Assembly: GCF_027922425.1 (NCBI RefSeq)
Contig: NZ_BSFQ01000038.1
Coordinates: forward strand, 1 to 64,000
Direction of reading: 5' to 3'
Source of the DNA: Pseudonocardia halophobica
GTDB lineage: Bacteria > Actinomycetota > Actinomycetes > Mycobacteriales > Pseudonocardiaceae
Length of the DNA stretch: 64,000 nt
Shown: piece by piece, positions 53,752-61,783 of the stretch
Position numbering within the stretch: position 1 is the first letter of the stretch
Layout: each line of letters starts with the position of its first letter
Notes under the pieces: model-generated
What the model was told of the DNA's origin: nothing
Seen by the model: only the letters and a program-made list of their open reading frames with translations
The model's database searches: none
Program-made: the position numbers and the translations under genes

Positions 53752-54045
53752 GGCCCCATCATCGCCGTAGGGCCGTTCGCCGTGTGCCCGTGCGCCGATC
53801 GGTCGCAACCTCGAACGGAGTAGCCGCCGATCCCCGGCCGGCGACCGGTGGGCCGCCGACCACCGGTGGGTGACGGACCGGTCGTCGGTGGCGTCCGCCA
53901 CTCACCTCTGCGTCACGTGCGGTCACCGCGAGCGACCGGCTAACACGAACCCGGTGCCCGCCGATGGTGTTGCATGTGATGTGAGCGACGCCCGGAAGGG
54001 CGCGCCGGGTCACGGGTGATCGGTACGGAAGAGGAGATGAGCCGG

Positions 54046-54540
54046 ATGTCGTGGTGGGACAGCTACCGGGCCGTCTACGGCGCGGAGCTGCGGGCGGCCG
54101 CCGTCGAGTACGTCGAGCACGGGTGGCCGCTGGTGCCGGGCCCGGGCGCGGACGTCCTGCTCGACACGGGCACGGTGCTCGACGTGATCGAGGTGCCCGC
54201 CGAGCTCGGCCGGCAGGTGTGCGCCACGCTGCGTGACCGCGGGATGGTCGTCCCGGTCGCCGCGACGCCGCACGACACGTGGTGGTTCCCGATGACCCCG
54301 AACCACCAGCTGCCCGCGGAGCTGTCCCTGCACACGGACGTCGTGCTCCACACGGACGGCATCGGGGTGCTCGCCCCGCCCACCGAACGGCCCGACGGCT
54401 GGGTCCAGTGGCGGGTGCGCCCCTCCTTCACCGGCTACGAGGTGCCCGACGCCGCCGTGATCGTCGACGCCGTCCAGGCCGCCGTGCGGCTGCGGTCGGC
54501 CGTGGTGCGGCAGCCGGAGACCGTCGGCCGCGCGAGCTAG
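54046..54540 (+). CDS. Stand-alone protein resembling a bifunctional primase/polymerase N-terminal domain
   Basis: A 164-residue protein. ELRAAAVEYVEHGWPLVPGPGADVLL resembles the opening of actinobacterial Prim-Pol-type proteins (a helix, then GWPLVPG), with the later HDTWWFPMTP and DGWVQWRVRP segments. Catalytic acids of a true AEP primase are not obvious, so it may bind nucleotides without polymerising, and no helicase gene adjoins it. ATG 54046 has GGAAGAGGAG 6-9 nt upstream; ATG 54037 and GTG 54016 are in frame. Confidence 0.55.
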   Translation: MSWWDSYRAVYGAELRAAAVEYVEHGWPLVPGPGADVLLDTGTVLDVIEVPAELGRQVCATLRDRGMVVPVAATPHDTWWFPMTPNHQLPAELSLHTDVVLHTDGIGVLAPPTERPDGWVQWRVRPSFTGYEVPDAAVIVDAVQAAVRLRSAVVRQPETVGRAS

Positions 54541-54555
54541 CCGCTCCCCAGGACC

Positions 54556-54591
54556 CGGCCGGGTCCGACGGACCACCGTCGGGCCCGGCCG
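54556..54591 (+). terminator. Terminator after the Prim-Pol-like gene
   Basis: A hairpin of 15 bp with one G-U pair, CGGCCGGGTCCGACG against CGTCGGGCCCGGCCG, 16 bp past the stop. Confidence 0.7.
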
Positions 54592-54661
54592 TCGCCATCT
54601 CGGGCTGCCATTTCTCAGGTTCGGGCCCGCGCGCCGTTCCGCCGACGGGCACTATGAACCC

Positions 54662-55990
54662 GTGAGTTCCGACCGTGCCCTCGCCACCGCGCCGTCGCGG
54701 CCCGCTGGCGGCAGCAGCATCCCGGCCGGGCTGGGCCTCGGCCCGGAGGCCGAGGAGCAGAAGCGCCGCGACCTGCGGAAGATGAAGCTCGTCGCCACCG
54801 GCTTCCTGCTCGGCGCCACGGTGGTGTTCTTCGTGATGCGCTACCTGGAGCTGCACCAGGCGCAGGCCTGGGCCGGGTACGTCCGGGCCGCCGCCGAGGC
54901 GGGCATGGTCGGCGCGCTGGCGGACTGGTTCGCGGTCACGGCCCTGTTCAAGCGGCCGCTCGGGCTGCCGATCCCGCACACCGCGATCATCCCGCGCAAG
55001 AAGGACACGATCGGCGACAGCCTCGGCGACTTCGTCGGCGAGAACTTCCTGTCCGAGGACGTGGTGCGGGAGAAGCTCGGCCGCGTCGAGGTGTCGTACC
55101 GGGTCGGCAGCTGGATCGGGCAGCGGCAGCACGCCGAGCGGATCACCGCCGAGCTGGCCACCGCGGCCCGCGGCCTGGTCACCGTGCTGCGCGACGACGT
55201 CGTCCAGGACCTCATCGAGCAGGTCCTGGTCCGCAAGCTGCTGGAGAAGGAGGTCGGGCCGCCGCTCGGCAAGATCCTCGAGGGGATCCTCGTCGACGGC
55301 GCCCACCGTCACCTGGTCGACCTCGTGTGCGACCGCGCCTACGACTGGGTCACCGCCAACCAGGAGATGGTGCTGCGGGTCGTGCACGACCGCGCCCCCA
55401 TGTGGACGCCGCGGTTCGTCGACGACCTCGTCGCGGACAAGCTGTTCAACGAGGTCCAGGGCTACGCGTGGGCGGTCAAGACCGACCCGGAGCACCCGCT
55501 GCGGCACGCCATCGACCGCTTCCTCGCCGAGTTCGCCCGGGACCTGCAGAGCGACCCGAAGACGATCGCGCGGGCGGAGCAGGTCAAGCAGCAGATCGTC
55601 GACCACCCGGACGTCCAGAAGTTCATCGGGCAGGCCTGGGGCGTGGTCAAGGGCATGATCCTCGACGCCGCGGAGGACCCGTCGAGCGAGCTGCGGGCCC
55701 GGGTGCGCGACGGGCTGGTCTCGCTCGGCGCCCGGCTGTCCGGCGACGCCGAGCTGCGGGCCCGCCTCGACGGTTGGCTCGCCGACGCCGCGGGCTACGT
55801 GGTGCGGCACTACCGGCGCGAGATCACCACGCTGATCACCGACACGGTCGCGCGCTGGGACGCGGAGGAGACCTCCCGCAAGATCGAGCTGCAGGTCGGC
55901 CGCGACCTGCAGTTCATCCGGATCAACGGCACGGTCGTCGGTGCCCTGGCCGGCCTGGTGATCTACACCGTGTCCCAGCTGGTCTTCTGA
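54662..55990 (+). CDS. DUF445 family membrane-associated protein
   Basis: A 442-residue protein. A hydrophobic segment near residues 43-60 (LVATGFLLGATVVFF), then AEAGMVGALADWFAVTALFKRPLG, the hallmark of DUF445, a HTAIIPRKKD loop, a long helical region and a C-terminal segment VVGALAGLVIYTVSQLVF. The family is conserved but of unknown function. GTG 54662 has no clear ribosome site. The gene ends 4 bp before a 40-nt palindrome; crcB genes converge from the other side. Confidence 0.88.
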   Translation: MSSDRALATAPSRPAGGSSIPAGLGLGPEAEEQKRRDLRKMKLVATGFLLGATVVFFVMRYLELHQAQAWAGYVRAAAEAGMVGALADWFAVTALFKRPLGLPIPHTAIIPRKKDTIGDSLGDFVGENFLSEDVVREKLGRVEVSYRVGSWIGQRQHAERITAELATAARGLVTVLRDDVVQDLIEQVLVRKLLEKEVGPPLGKILEGILVDGAHRHLVDLVCDRAYDWVTANQEMVLRVVHDRAPMWTPRFVDDLVADKLFNEVQGYAWAVKTDPEHPLRHAIDRFLAEFARDLQSDPKTIARAEQVKQQIVDHPDVQKFIGQAWGVVKGMILDAAEDPSSELRARVRDGLVSLGARLSGDAELRARLDGWLADAAGYVVRHYRREITTLITDTVARWDAEETSRKIELQVGRDLQFIRINGTVVGALAGLVIYTVSQLVF

Positions 55991-55994
55991 GGTC

Positions 55995-56034
55995 GTGAGT
56001 GGCGATGGTCGCTATGGCGACCATCGCCACTCAC
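55995..56034. repeat. 40-nt palindrome, subfamily A (copy 2), perfect
   Basis: GTGAGTGGCGATGGTCGC (55995-56012) pairs perfectly with GCGACCATCGCCACTCAC (56017-56034) around a TATG loop. It lies between converging DUF445 and crcB genes. The crcB stop (TCA at 56031-56033, minus strand) is inside its right end. Confidence 0.92.
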
Positions 56035-56387
56035 AGGGTGGTGCCCACGGCCAGGCCCAGACCCGCGGCGCCGAGCCCGGCCATGACGGAGCCGACGGCG
56101 TTGAGCACGGCGAGCAGGCGCCGGCCCTCCCGGGCGAGGCCGACGGTCTCCCAGCCGAAGGTCGAGTAGGTGGTCAGCGCCCCGCAGAACCCCGTGCCGA
56201 CCAGCGCGGTCACCGCCGGCGACGTGGCGGCCCCCGCCACCGTCCCGAGCACGAACGAGCCCACGACGTTGATCGTGAAGGTGCCCCACGGGAAGCCCGT
56301 CGCGTGCCGCGACTGCACGAGCCGGTCGGTGAGGTAGCGGGCCGGGGCGCCGACGGCCGCGCCGAGCACCACGAGCAGCGGGGTCAC
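56031..56387 (-). CDS. crcB: CrcB-family fluoride channel (second of pair)
   Basis: A 118-residue four-helix membrane protein of the Fluc/CrcB fluoride channels. The pore motifs GFPWGTFTINVVGSFVLG and GFCGALTTYSTFG (conserved Asn, Thr and Phe residues) are intact. GTG 56387 overlaps the stop of the first copy by 4 bp (GTGA). Gram-positive bacteria often carry two coupled copies, which pair as a dual-topology or heterodimeric channel. It ends inside the palindrome. Confidence 0.93.
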   Translation of the reverse strand: MTPLLVVLGAAVGAPARYLTDRLVQSRHATGFPWGTFTINVVGSFVLGTVAGAATSPAVTALVGTGFCGALTTYSTFGWETVGLAREGRRLLAVLNAVGSVMAGLGAAGLGLAVGTTL

Positions 56388-56827
56388 CGGCCGAACCTCC
56401 GCGCCGCCGCGGCGCCGAGCCAGGTCGCCGCCACGGCCGCGACGAGCGTTCCGGCCAGGTAGGCGACGGCGAGGCCGACGTGCCCGCCCAGCAGGAGGTG
56501 CTGGGCGTCGACCGAGAAGGTCGAGAAGGTGGTGAAGCCGCCGAGGACCCCGGTCGCGAGGAACGGCCGCACCAGCGGGTGGGCCGTGCGGAGCTCGGTG
56601 ACGACCACGAGCAGGACGCCGATCGCGAGGCAGCCGGACACGTTGATGAGGAAGGTCCCCCACGGGAAGGCGCCGGGCGTGGTCGGCAGCCCGAGGCCCA
56701 CGCCCCAGCGGGCCAGGGCCCCGAGCGCGCCCCCGACCGCGACGGCCACGGTGGCCCGGCCCTGCCCGCGCAGCGGTGCGACGACCGGTGGGCGGGCCGC
56801 GGCGTCCGGCGGCGGGGTGCCGTGCAC
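56384..56827 (-). CDS. crcB: CrcB-family fluoride channel (first of pair)
   Basis: A 147-residue paralogue with GAFPWGTFLINVSGCLAIG and GVLGGFTTFSTFSVD, plus an N-terminal extension of about 25 residues before the first helix (GGALGALARWGVGLGLP). It heads the two-gene operon. I looked for a fluoride riboswitch upstream of 56827 and did not recognise one. Confidence 0.92.
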   Translation of the reverse strand: MHGTPPPDAAARPPVVAPLRGQGRATVAVAVGGALGALARWGVGLGLPTTPGAFPWGTFLINVSGCLAIGVLLVVVTELRTAHPLVRPFLATGVLGGFTTFSTFSVDAQHLLLGGHVGLAVAYLAGTLVAAVAATWLGAAAARRFGR

Positions 56828-56983
56828 GTCGACACCCTAGAGGGCGGCCGGCGGCCCTGATCCACGCCCGACCGAGCTGATCGATCCAGATCGTGACGAG
56901 GGCCACGCCACCTGCGCAAGCATCCCGCTTGCAGCAGCTAGCACGGCCGCGTACGGTCGATCGTGTCCGGGGGAGGTGAGCGT

Positions 56984-57412
56984 ATGTCGGACGACAAGCC
57001 GTTGATCGACCAGGCCGTGGGTCAGGTGGGTCACGTCGTCGAGAAGACCGTGGACGACATCGGCTCCTACATCCGCTCCCAACGCGAGGCCGCCCAGGTC
57101 TCGTTGCGGCAGCTCGCCCGGACGGCCGGCGTCAGCAACCCGTACCTCAGCCAGATCGAGCGCGGACTGCGCAGACCGTCGGCCGAGATCCTGCAGCAGA
57201 TCGCGAAGGGGCTGCGGATCTCCGCCGAGGCGCTCTACGTCAAGGCGGGGATCCTCGAGGAGCGGCCTGCCAGCGTCGTCACCGACGCGGTCCTGTCCGA
57301 CGCCTCCCTCACGGAGCGCCAGAAGCAGGTTCTTCTCGACATCTACCAGTCCTTCCGGCGGGAGAACGACCTACAGGTCGATCCCGACGTCCCGACCGAA
57401 CAGAGGAAGTGA
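56984..57412 (+). CDS. XRE-family regulator of the HbhA locus
   Basis: A 142-residue protein with a helix-turn-helix near residues 35-85: REAAQVSLRQLARTAGVSNPYLSQIERG (key parts SLRQLARTAGVSN and YLSQIERG), then helical EILQQIAKGLRISAEALY. ATG 56984 follows GGGAGGTGAG. The gene stands 5 bp before the HbhA-like gene, and the order matches M. tuberculosis Rv0474-Rv0475-Rv0476. It is probably an autoregulator of the locus. Confidence 0.88.
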   Translation: MSDDKPLIDQAVGQVGHVVEKTVDDIGSYIRSQREAAQVSLRQLARTAGVSNPYLSQIERGLRRPSAEILQQIAKGLRISAEALYVKAGILEERPASVVTDAVLSDASLTERQKQVLLDIYQSFRRENDLQVDPDVPTEQRK

Positions 57413-57417
57413 TCACC

Positions 57418-58257
57418 ATGGCCGTGTCGCTGCCGACCGCCGCGGACGTCCGCAAGGTCCGCGAGCAGGCTGCCAAGTCCGCCGCCGAGCAGGCGGAGAC
57501 CGTCAAGACGCCGCTGCTGGCGGTGCTGGGTGCCGGCGAGTACGCGTACTCGAGCATCCTCGGCGCCTACAGCAACGCCAGGACCGCCGCGACCGCCCAG
57601 GCCGAGGCCGCCCAGAAGTTCGCCTCCGAGCTGCCCGGCGAGATCGAGGGCCTGCGCGGCAAGCTGACCACCGAGGAGCTGCGCAAGGTCGTCGAGCTGT
57701 GGCGCGCCCGTGCGGAGAAGGCCTACGCCGACCTCGCCCGCCACGGTGCGGGTACCTGGTCCGAGATCCGCGAGCAGCCGCAGGTCAAGCAGGCCTTCAC
57801 CCAGGTCGAGGAGCTGACCGGCAAGTTCGACGCCCGGGTCGACGCCCTCGTCGACGACGCGCACGACGCCGCCGAGAAGGCCCTCTCGACCCTGACCCGC
57901 CAGACCCGTTCGGTCGGCGAGAAGGTGGCCGTCCGCACGCAGAAGGCCGCCGACGAGGTCGCCGAGACCATCACCGAGGTCTCCGCGGACGCGTCGAAGG
58001 TCGTCGCCGAGGCGGGCCAGGACGCCGCGAAGGCCGTCGACGAGGCCGGTGACGAGGCCGCCGCCACCACGCGCAGCACCACGCGCCGCGCGGCGAGCCG
58101 CACCGCCCCGGTGACCGAGCCGGCTCCGCAGACCGAGACCGCGCCGCGGAGCGAGACCCCGGCCGCGAAGGCCGCGACCCCGGCGAAGACCGCGCCGAAG
58201 GCCGCGACCCGCAAGCCGGCCACCCGGCGCCCGGGCCCGGCCAAGTCCGACAGCTGA
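57418..58257 (+). CDS. hbhA: HbhA-like heparin-binding hemagglutinin / coiled-coil protein
   Basis: A 279-residue protein. The first 110 residues show the HbhA pattern (MAVSLPTAADVRKVREQAAK and EYAYSSILGAYSNART), followed by a long helical/coiled-coil segment and an Ala/Lys/Pro/Thr-rich C-terminal tail like the methylated Lys-rich tail of mycobacterial HbhA, which mediates heparin and cell binding there. In non-pathogens the role is unproven and may be lipid-body or cell-growth related. GAGGAAG precedes ATG 57418. It overlaps no gene and is followed by a perfect terminator. Confidence 0.88.
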   Translation: MAVSLPTAADVRKVREQAAKSAAEQAETVKTPLLAVLGAGEYAYSSILGAYSNARTAATAQAEAAQKFASELPGEIEGLRGKLTTEELRKVVELWRARAEKAYADLARHGAGTWSEIREQPQVKQAFTQVEELTGKFDARVDALVDDAHDAAEKALSTLTRQTRSVGEKVAVRTQKAADEVAETITEVSADASKVVAEAGQDAAKAVDEAGDEAAATTRSTTRRAASRTAPVTEPAPQTETAPRSETPAAKAATPAKTAPKAATRKPATRRPGPAKSDS

Positions 58258-58270
58258 CGCGTCCCGCGTC

Positions 58271-58307
58271 CCGACGGCCCCGGAGCAGCCCGCTCCGGGG
58301 CCGTCGG
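58271..58307 (+). terminator. Perfect 16-bp terminator after hbhA
   Basis: CCGACGGCCCCGGAGC (58271-58286) pairs with GCTCCGGGGCCGTCGG (58292-58307) around AGCCC, 13 bp past the stop. Confidence 0.9.
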
Positions 58308-58376
58308 TCTCTGCGGGGACACCGCTCACGGTGTGCGGGTATGTCCTGATCCCGCCGCCGCACGTAGTCTGGACCG

Positions 58377-58739
58377 GTGAACGTGTTCACCATGCTCGAC
58401 CGCCTGGTGCTGTGCGTGATCGGCATCGTGGTCGCGGTGTGCTCGGGTTACGCCTTCGTGCACGCCGTCCGCCAGCGTGCCGACGCCTTCCAGGCGGCCA
58501 GCAAGCTGACCAAGAACGCCTGGCTGGGCATCACCGGCGCGGCCGCGCTGTTCCTGCTGGTCATCCCCATCTTCGGGGTGATCTCGTCGCCCAGCCTGCT
58601 CGGCGTCGTCGCCTCCTTCCAGGGGCTGCGCAGCGAGCTCACGCTGTTCTGGCTGGCCGGCACCGTCGCGATGCTGGTCTACCTGGTCGACGTCAAGCCG
58701 GCCGTCGTCGCCGCCTCGCGGGGTGGCAACAGCTGGTGA
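58377..58739 (+). CDS. DUF2516 family membrane protein
   Basis: A 120-residue protein with three hydrophobic segments (about 8-28, 46-70, 86-108), the family of M. tuberculosis Rv0476, found next to hbhA. GTG 58377 lacks a ribosome site, but TAGTCT at 58365-58370, placed 7 bp before the start, fits a -10 element for a leaderless transcript. The YbaK-type gene overlaps its stop by 4 bp (GTGA). Confidence 0.85.
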   Translation: MNVFTMLDRLVLCVIGIVVAVCSGYAFVHAVRQRADAFQAASKLTKNAWLGITGAAALFLLVIPIFGVISSPSLLGVVASFQGLRSELTLFWLAGTVAMLVYLVDVKPAVVAASRGGNSW

Positions 58740-59278
58740 GCGTGCTCGGCAGCCTGACCCCGCTCCCCGCCGCCGACCACCCCGAACTGCTCGCCGAACC
58801 CGTCGTCAAGGCGCTGTCGCGGCTGCCCGACGCGAGCGGTGTGCTGGTCGCGGAGATCGACCCCGACCTGGCCGACACCGCCGCCTTCTGCGAGGCCTAC
58901 TCCTCCCCGCCCGAGTTCTCGGCGAACTGCGTGGTCGTGTCGGGCAAGCGGTCCGGCGAGGTCCGGTACGCCGCCTGCCTGGTCCTCGCGACCACGCGCG
59001 CGGACGTGAACGGCGTGGTCAAGCGCAGGCTGGACGTCCGCAAGGCCTCCTTCGCCCCGATGGACGAGGCCGTCGAGCTCACCGGCATGGAGTACGGCGG
59101 CATCACCCCGCTCGGCCTGCCCGAGGGCTGGCCGCTCCTGATCGCGCCCGAGGTCGCCGCCGCCGAGGCCGTGGTCGTGGGCAGCGGGATCCGGGGCTCC
59201 AAGCTCGCCGTCCCGGGTGCCGTGCTCACCGCACTCCCCGGTGCCGAGGTCGTGGAGGACCTGGCCCGACCGGCCTGA
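58736..59278 (+). CDS. YbaK/ProX-type aminoacyl-tRNA deacylase domain protein
   Basis: A 180-residue protein of the YbaK/EbsC fold, which clears mischarged tRNA. Characteristic parts are NCVVVSGKRSGEVRYAACLVLATTRADV and VKRRLDVRKASFAPMDEAVELTGMEYGGITPLGLPEGW (key parts KRRLDVRKASFA and GMEYGGITPLGLP, the Lys that fixes the aminoacyl-ester and the loop with Gly). Translation is coupled to the DUF2516 gene. Whether it hydrolyses Cys- or Ala-tRNA-Pro is unknown. Confidence 0.9.
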   Translation: MSVLGSLTPLPAADHPELLAEPVVKALSRLPDASGVLVAEIDPDLADTAAFCEAYSSPPEFSANCVVVSGKRSGEVRYAACLVLATTRADVNGVVKRRLDVRKASFAPMDEAVELTGMEYGGITPLGLPEGWPLLIAPEVAAAEAVVVGSGIRGSKLAVPGAVLTALPGAEVVEDLARPA

Positions 59279-59332
59279 GTCGCCCTCGCTCAAGGTTCCT
59301 GCGTTCACCCACAGCGGACTTACTTGAACGCT

Positions 59333-59358
59333 GGAATGAGGCTTGCGGTGTAAGCGTT
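59333..59358 (+). promoter_or_regulatory. SigR/SigH-type promoter of lon
   Basis: GGAAT (59333-59337), an 18-bp spacer and GTT (59356-59358) match the GGAAT-N18-GTT consensus of the thiol-stress sigma factors SigR/SigH. It is placed so that transcription would begin only a few bases before ATG 59368. In Streptomyces coelicolor lon belongs to the SigR regulon, which supports the reading. Confidence 0.6.
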
Positions 59359-59367
59359 GACCGGGGC

Positions 59368-61668
59368 ATGACACAGACGCTGAAGCTGCCGGTGCTTCCG
59401 CTGACCGACTCGGTGGTGCTGCCCGGCATGGTGGTGCCCGTCCGGCTCGACGCTCCGGAGGTTCAGGCCGCGGTCGACGCCGCGGAGGGCAAGAAGGTCC
59501 TCGTCGTCCCCCGCCTCGACGGGAAGTACGCCGCGATCGGTGTGGTCGCGGTCCTGGAACAGATCGGCAGGCTCCCGAACGGGGACCGGGCCGCCGTGGT
59601 CCGCGGTGAGACGCGAGCCCGCATCGGGTCGGGGGTGACCGGCCCGGGCTCGGCCCTGTGGGTGGAGGCCGAGACGGTCGACGACTCGCCCGTGACAGGC
59701 CGGACCCACGAGCTGGCCAAGGAGTACAAGGCCCTGGTCGTCGGGATCCTGCAGCAGCGCAACGCGTGGCAGGTGATCGACTCCGTCCAGCAGACGACGG
59801 ACCCGGGGCAGCTGGCCGACCTGGCCGGCTGGGCGAGCTGGCTCGACAACTCCCACAAGCTGGAGCTGCTCGCCGAGACCGACGTGACCCGCCGGCTGGA
59901 GAAGCTCCTCGAGTGGACGAAGGAGCACGTCGCCGAGCAGGAGGTCACCGAGAAGATCTCGAACGACGTCCGCGAGGGCATGGAGAAGCAGCAGCGCGAG
60001 TTCCTGCTGCGCCAGCAGCTCGCCGCGATCCGCAAGGAGCTCGGTGAGGGCGACCCCGAGGGCGAGGACGACTACCGTGCCCGCGTCGAGGCCGCCGACC
60101 TGCCCGAGCACGTCCGCAAGGCCGCGCTGACCGAGGTCGGCAAGCTGGAGCGGGCGTCGGACCAGAGCCCGGAGTCGGGCTGGATCCGGACCTGGCTGGA
60201 CACGATCCTCGACATGCCGTGGCACGAGACCACCGTCGACACCGACGACCTGGTCGAGGCCCGGCGGATCCTGGACGCCGACCACGCCGGCCTCGACGAC
60301 GTCAAGGAGCGGCTGGTCGAGTTCCTCGCCGTCCGCTCGCGGCGCAACCGCAAGGGCCTGGACACCGTCGGCGGCCGCGGCTCGGGTGCCGTGCTGGCGC
60401 TCGTCGGGCCGCCCGGCGTCGGCAAGACGTCGCTGGGTGAGTCCGTGGCCCGCGCGCTCGGCCGCAAGTTCGTCCGCGTCGCCCTGGGCGGCGTGCGCGA
60501 CGAGGCGGAGATCCGCGGCCACCGGCGCACCTACGTCGGCGCGCTGCCCGGCCGCATCGTCCGCGCGGTCCGCGAGGCCGGCACGATGAACCCCGTCGTG
60601 CTGCTCGACGAGATCGACAAGGTCGGCAGCGACTACCGCGGCGACCCGTCCGCGGCCCTGCTCGAGGTGCTCGACCCGGCGCAGAACCACACGTTCCGCG
60701 ACCACTACCTCGAGGTGGACCTGGACCTGTCGAACGTGCTGTTCCTCGCGACCGCGAACGTCGGCGAGGCCATCCCGGGCCCGCTGGCGGACCGCATGGA
60801 GGTCGTGACGCTCGACGGCTACACCGAGCAGGAGAAGATCGCGATCGCCCGCGACCACCTGCTGCCGCGGCAGGTCGAGAAGGCCGGCCTGGAGCCGACG
60901 GACGTCGAGTTCTCCGAGGTCGCGCTGGGCATGATCGCCGCCGAGTACACCCGCGAGGCGGGCGTGCGGCAGCTGGAGCGGGGCCTGGCCAAGGTCCTGC
61001 GGAAGGCCGCCGTCGGGCTCGACTCGGGGCAGGAGGCGCCGATCCACGTCGACGCCGACACCCTGGTCAAGTACCTGGGCCGGCCGAAGTTCACCCCGGA
61101 GTCGGCGGAGCGCACCTCCGTCCCGGGCGTGGCGACCGGCCTGGCGGTGACCGGCGCGGGCGGCGACGTCCTGTTCATCGAGGCCACCAAGATGGACGGC
61201 GACCCCGGCCTGACGATCACCGGCCAGCTCGGTGAGGTCATGACCGAGTCGGTGTCGATCGCCCTGTCCTACCTGCGCTCGCGCGGGCTGGCCGGGGACC
61301 TGGCGTCGAAGAAGCTGCACGTGCACGTCCCCGCGGGTGCGGTCCCGAAGGACGGCCCGTCGGCCGGCGTCACGATGACGACGGCGCTGGCGTCGCTCGC
61401 CTCCGGACGTCCGGTGCGGTCGTCGGTCGGCATGACCGGCGAGGTCACGCTGCAGGGCAAGGTGCTCCCGATCGGCGGGGTCAAGCAGAAGCTGCTGGCC
61501 GCGCACCGGGCGGGCCTGACCGACGTGATCATCCCGAAGCGCAACGAGCCCGACCTCGACGACCTGCCGGAGTCGGTCCGCGGTGAGCTCCGGGTGCACC
61601 CGGTCGCCGACGTGAGCGAGGTCCTCGAGATCGCGCTCGAGCCGGTGGAGCAGCGTACCGCCGCCTGA
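59368..61668 (+). CDS. lon: ATP-dependent protease Lon
   Basis: A 766-residue Lon protease that degrades damaged and regulatory proteins. The N-terminal substrate-binding domain opens with LPVLPLTDSVVLPGMVVPV; the AAA module holds GPPGVGKTS (Lys353 of Walker A) and LLDEIDKVG (Walker B). The protease domain holds DGPSAGVTM with the catalytic Ser665 and LPIGGVKQK with the dyad Lys708, at the same 43-residue spacing as in E. coli Lon (Ser679, Lys722). Length fits the family. It follows the YbaK-type gene by 90 bp, with its own stress-type promoter. Confidence 0.97.
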   Translation: MTQTLKLPVLPLTDSVVLPGMVVPVRLDAPEVQAAVDAAEGKKVLVVPRLDGKYAAIGVVAVLEQIGRLPNGDRAAVVRGETRARIGSGVTGPGSALWVEAETVDDSPVTGRTHELAKEYKALVVGILQQRNAWQVIDSVQQTTDPGQLADLAGWASWLDNSHKLELLAETDVTRRLEKLLEWTKEHVAEQEVTEKISNDVREGMEKQQREFLLRQQLAAIRKELGEGDPEGEDDYRARVEAADLPEHVRKAALTEVGKLERASDQSPESGWIRTWLDTILDMPWHETTVDTDDLVEARRILDADHAGLDDVKERLVEFLAVRSRRNRKGLDTVGGRGSGAVLALVGPPGVGKTSLGESVARALGRKFVRVALGGVRDEAEIRGHRRTYVGALPGRIVRAVREAGTMNPVVLLDEIDKVGSDYRGDPSAALLEVLDPAQNHTFRDHYLEVDLDLSNVLFLATANVGEAIPGPLADRMEVVTLDGYTEQEKIAIARDHLLPRQVEKAGLEPTDVEFSEVALGMIAAEYTREAGVRQLERGLAKVLRKAAVGLDSGQEAPIHVDADTLVKYLGRPKFTPESAERTSVPGVATGLAVTGAGGDVLFIEATKMDGDPGLTITGQLGEVMTESVSIALSYLRSRGLAGDLASKKLHVHVPAGAVPKDGPSAGVTMTTALASLASGRPVRSSVGMTGEVTLQGKVLPIGGVKQKLLAAHRAGLTDVIIPKRNEPDLDDLPESVRGELRVHPVADVSEVLEIALEPVEQRTAA

Positions 61669-61685
61669 CCTGCACGAATCCGGAC

Positions 61686-61708
61686 GGCGCCCCTCGACGA
61701 GGGGCGCC
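61686..61708 (+). terminator. Terminator after lon
   Basis: GGCGCCCCTC and GAGGGGCGCC pair perfectly with a 3-nt loop, 18 bp past the lon stop. Confidence 0.8.
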
Positions 61709-61783
61709 ATCCGGCGTTCTCGGTATCCGTGATCGTCCTCACACGCTCTTCCTCGGGCGGAGTTCCGACACCGAGGAGGGCGA

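Noticed and set aside
56828..56960. Fluoride riboswitch before the crcB genes
   Set aside because: No segment resembling the conserved crcB RNA motif could be recognised on the minus strand.
59281..59330. HspR (HAIR) site before lon
   Set aside because: CTCAAG and CTTGAA are present but in the wrong orientation and spacing for CTTGAGT-N7-ACTCAAG.
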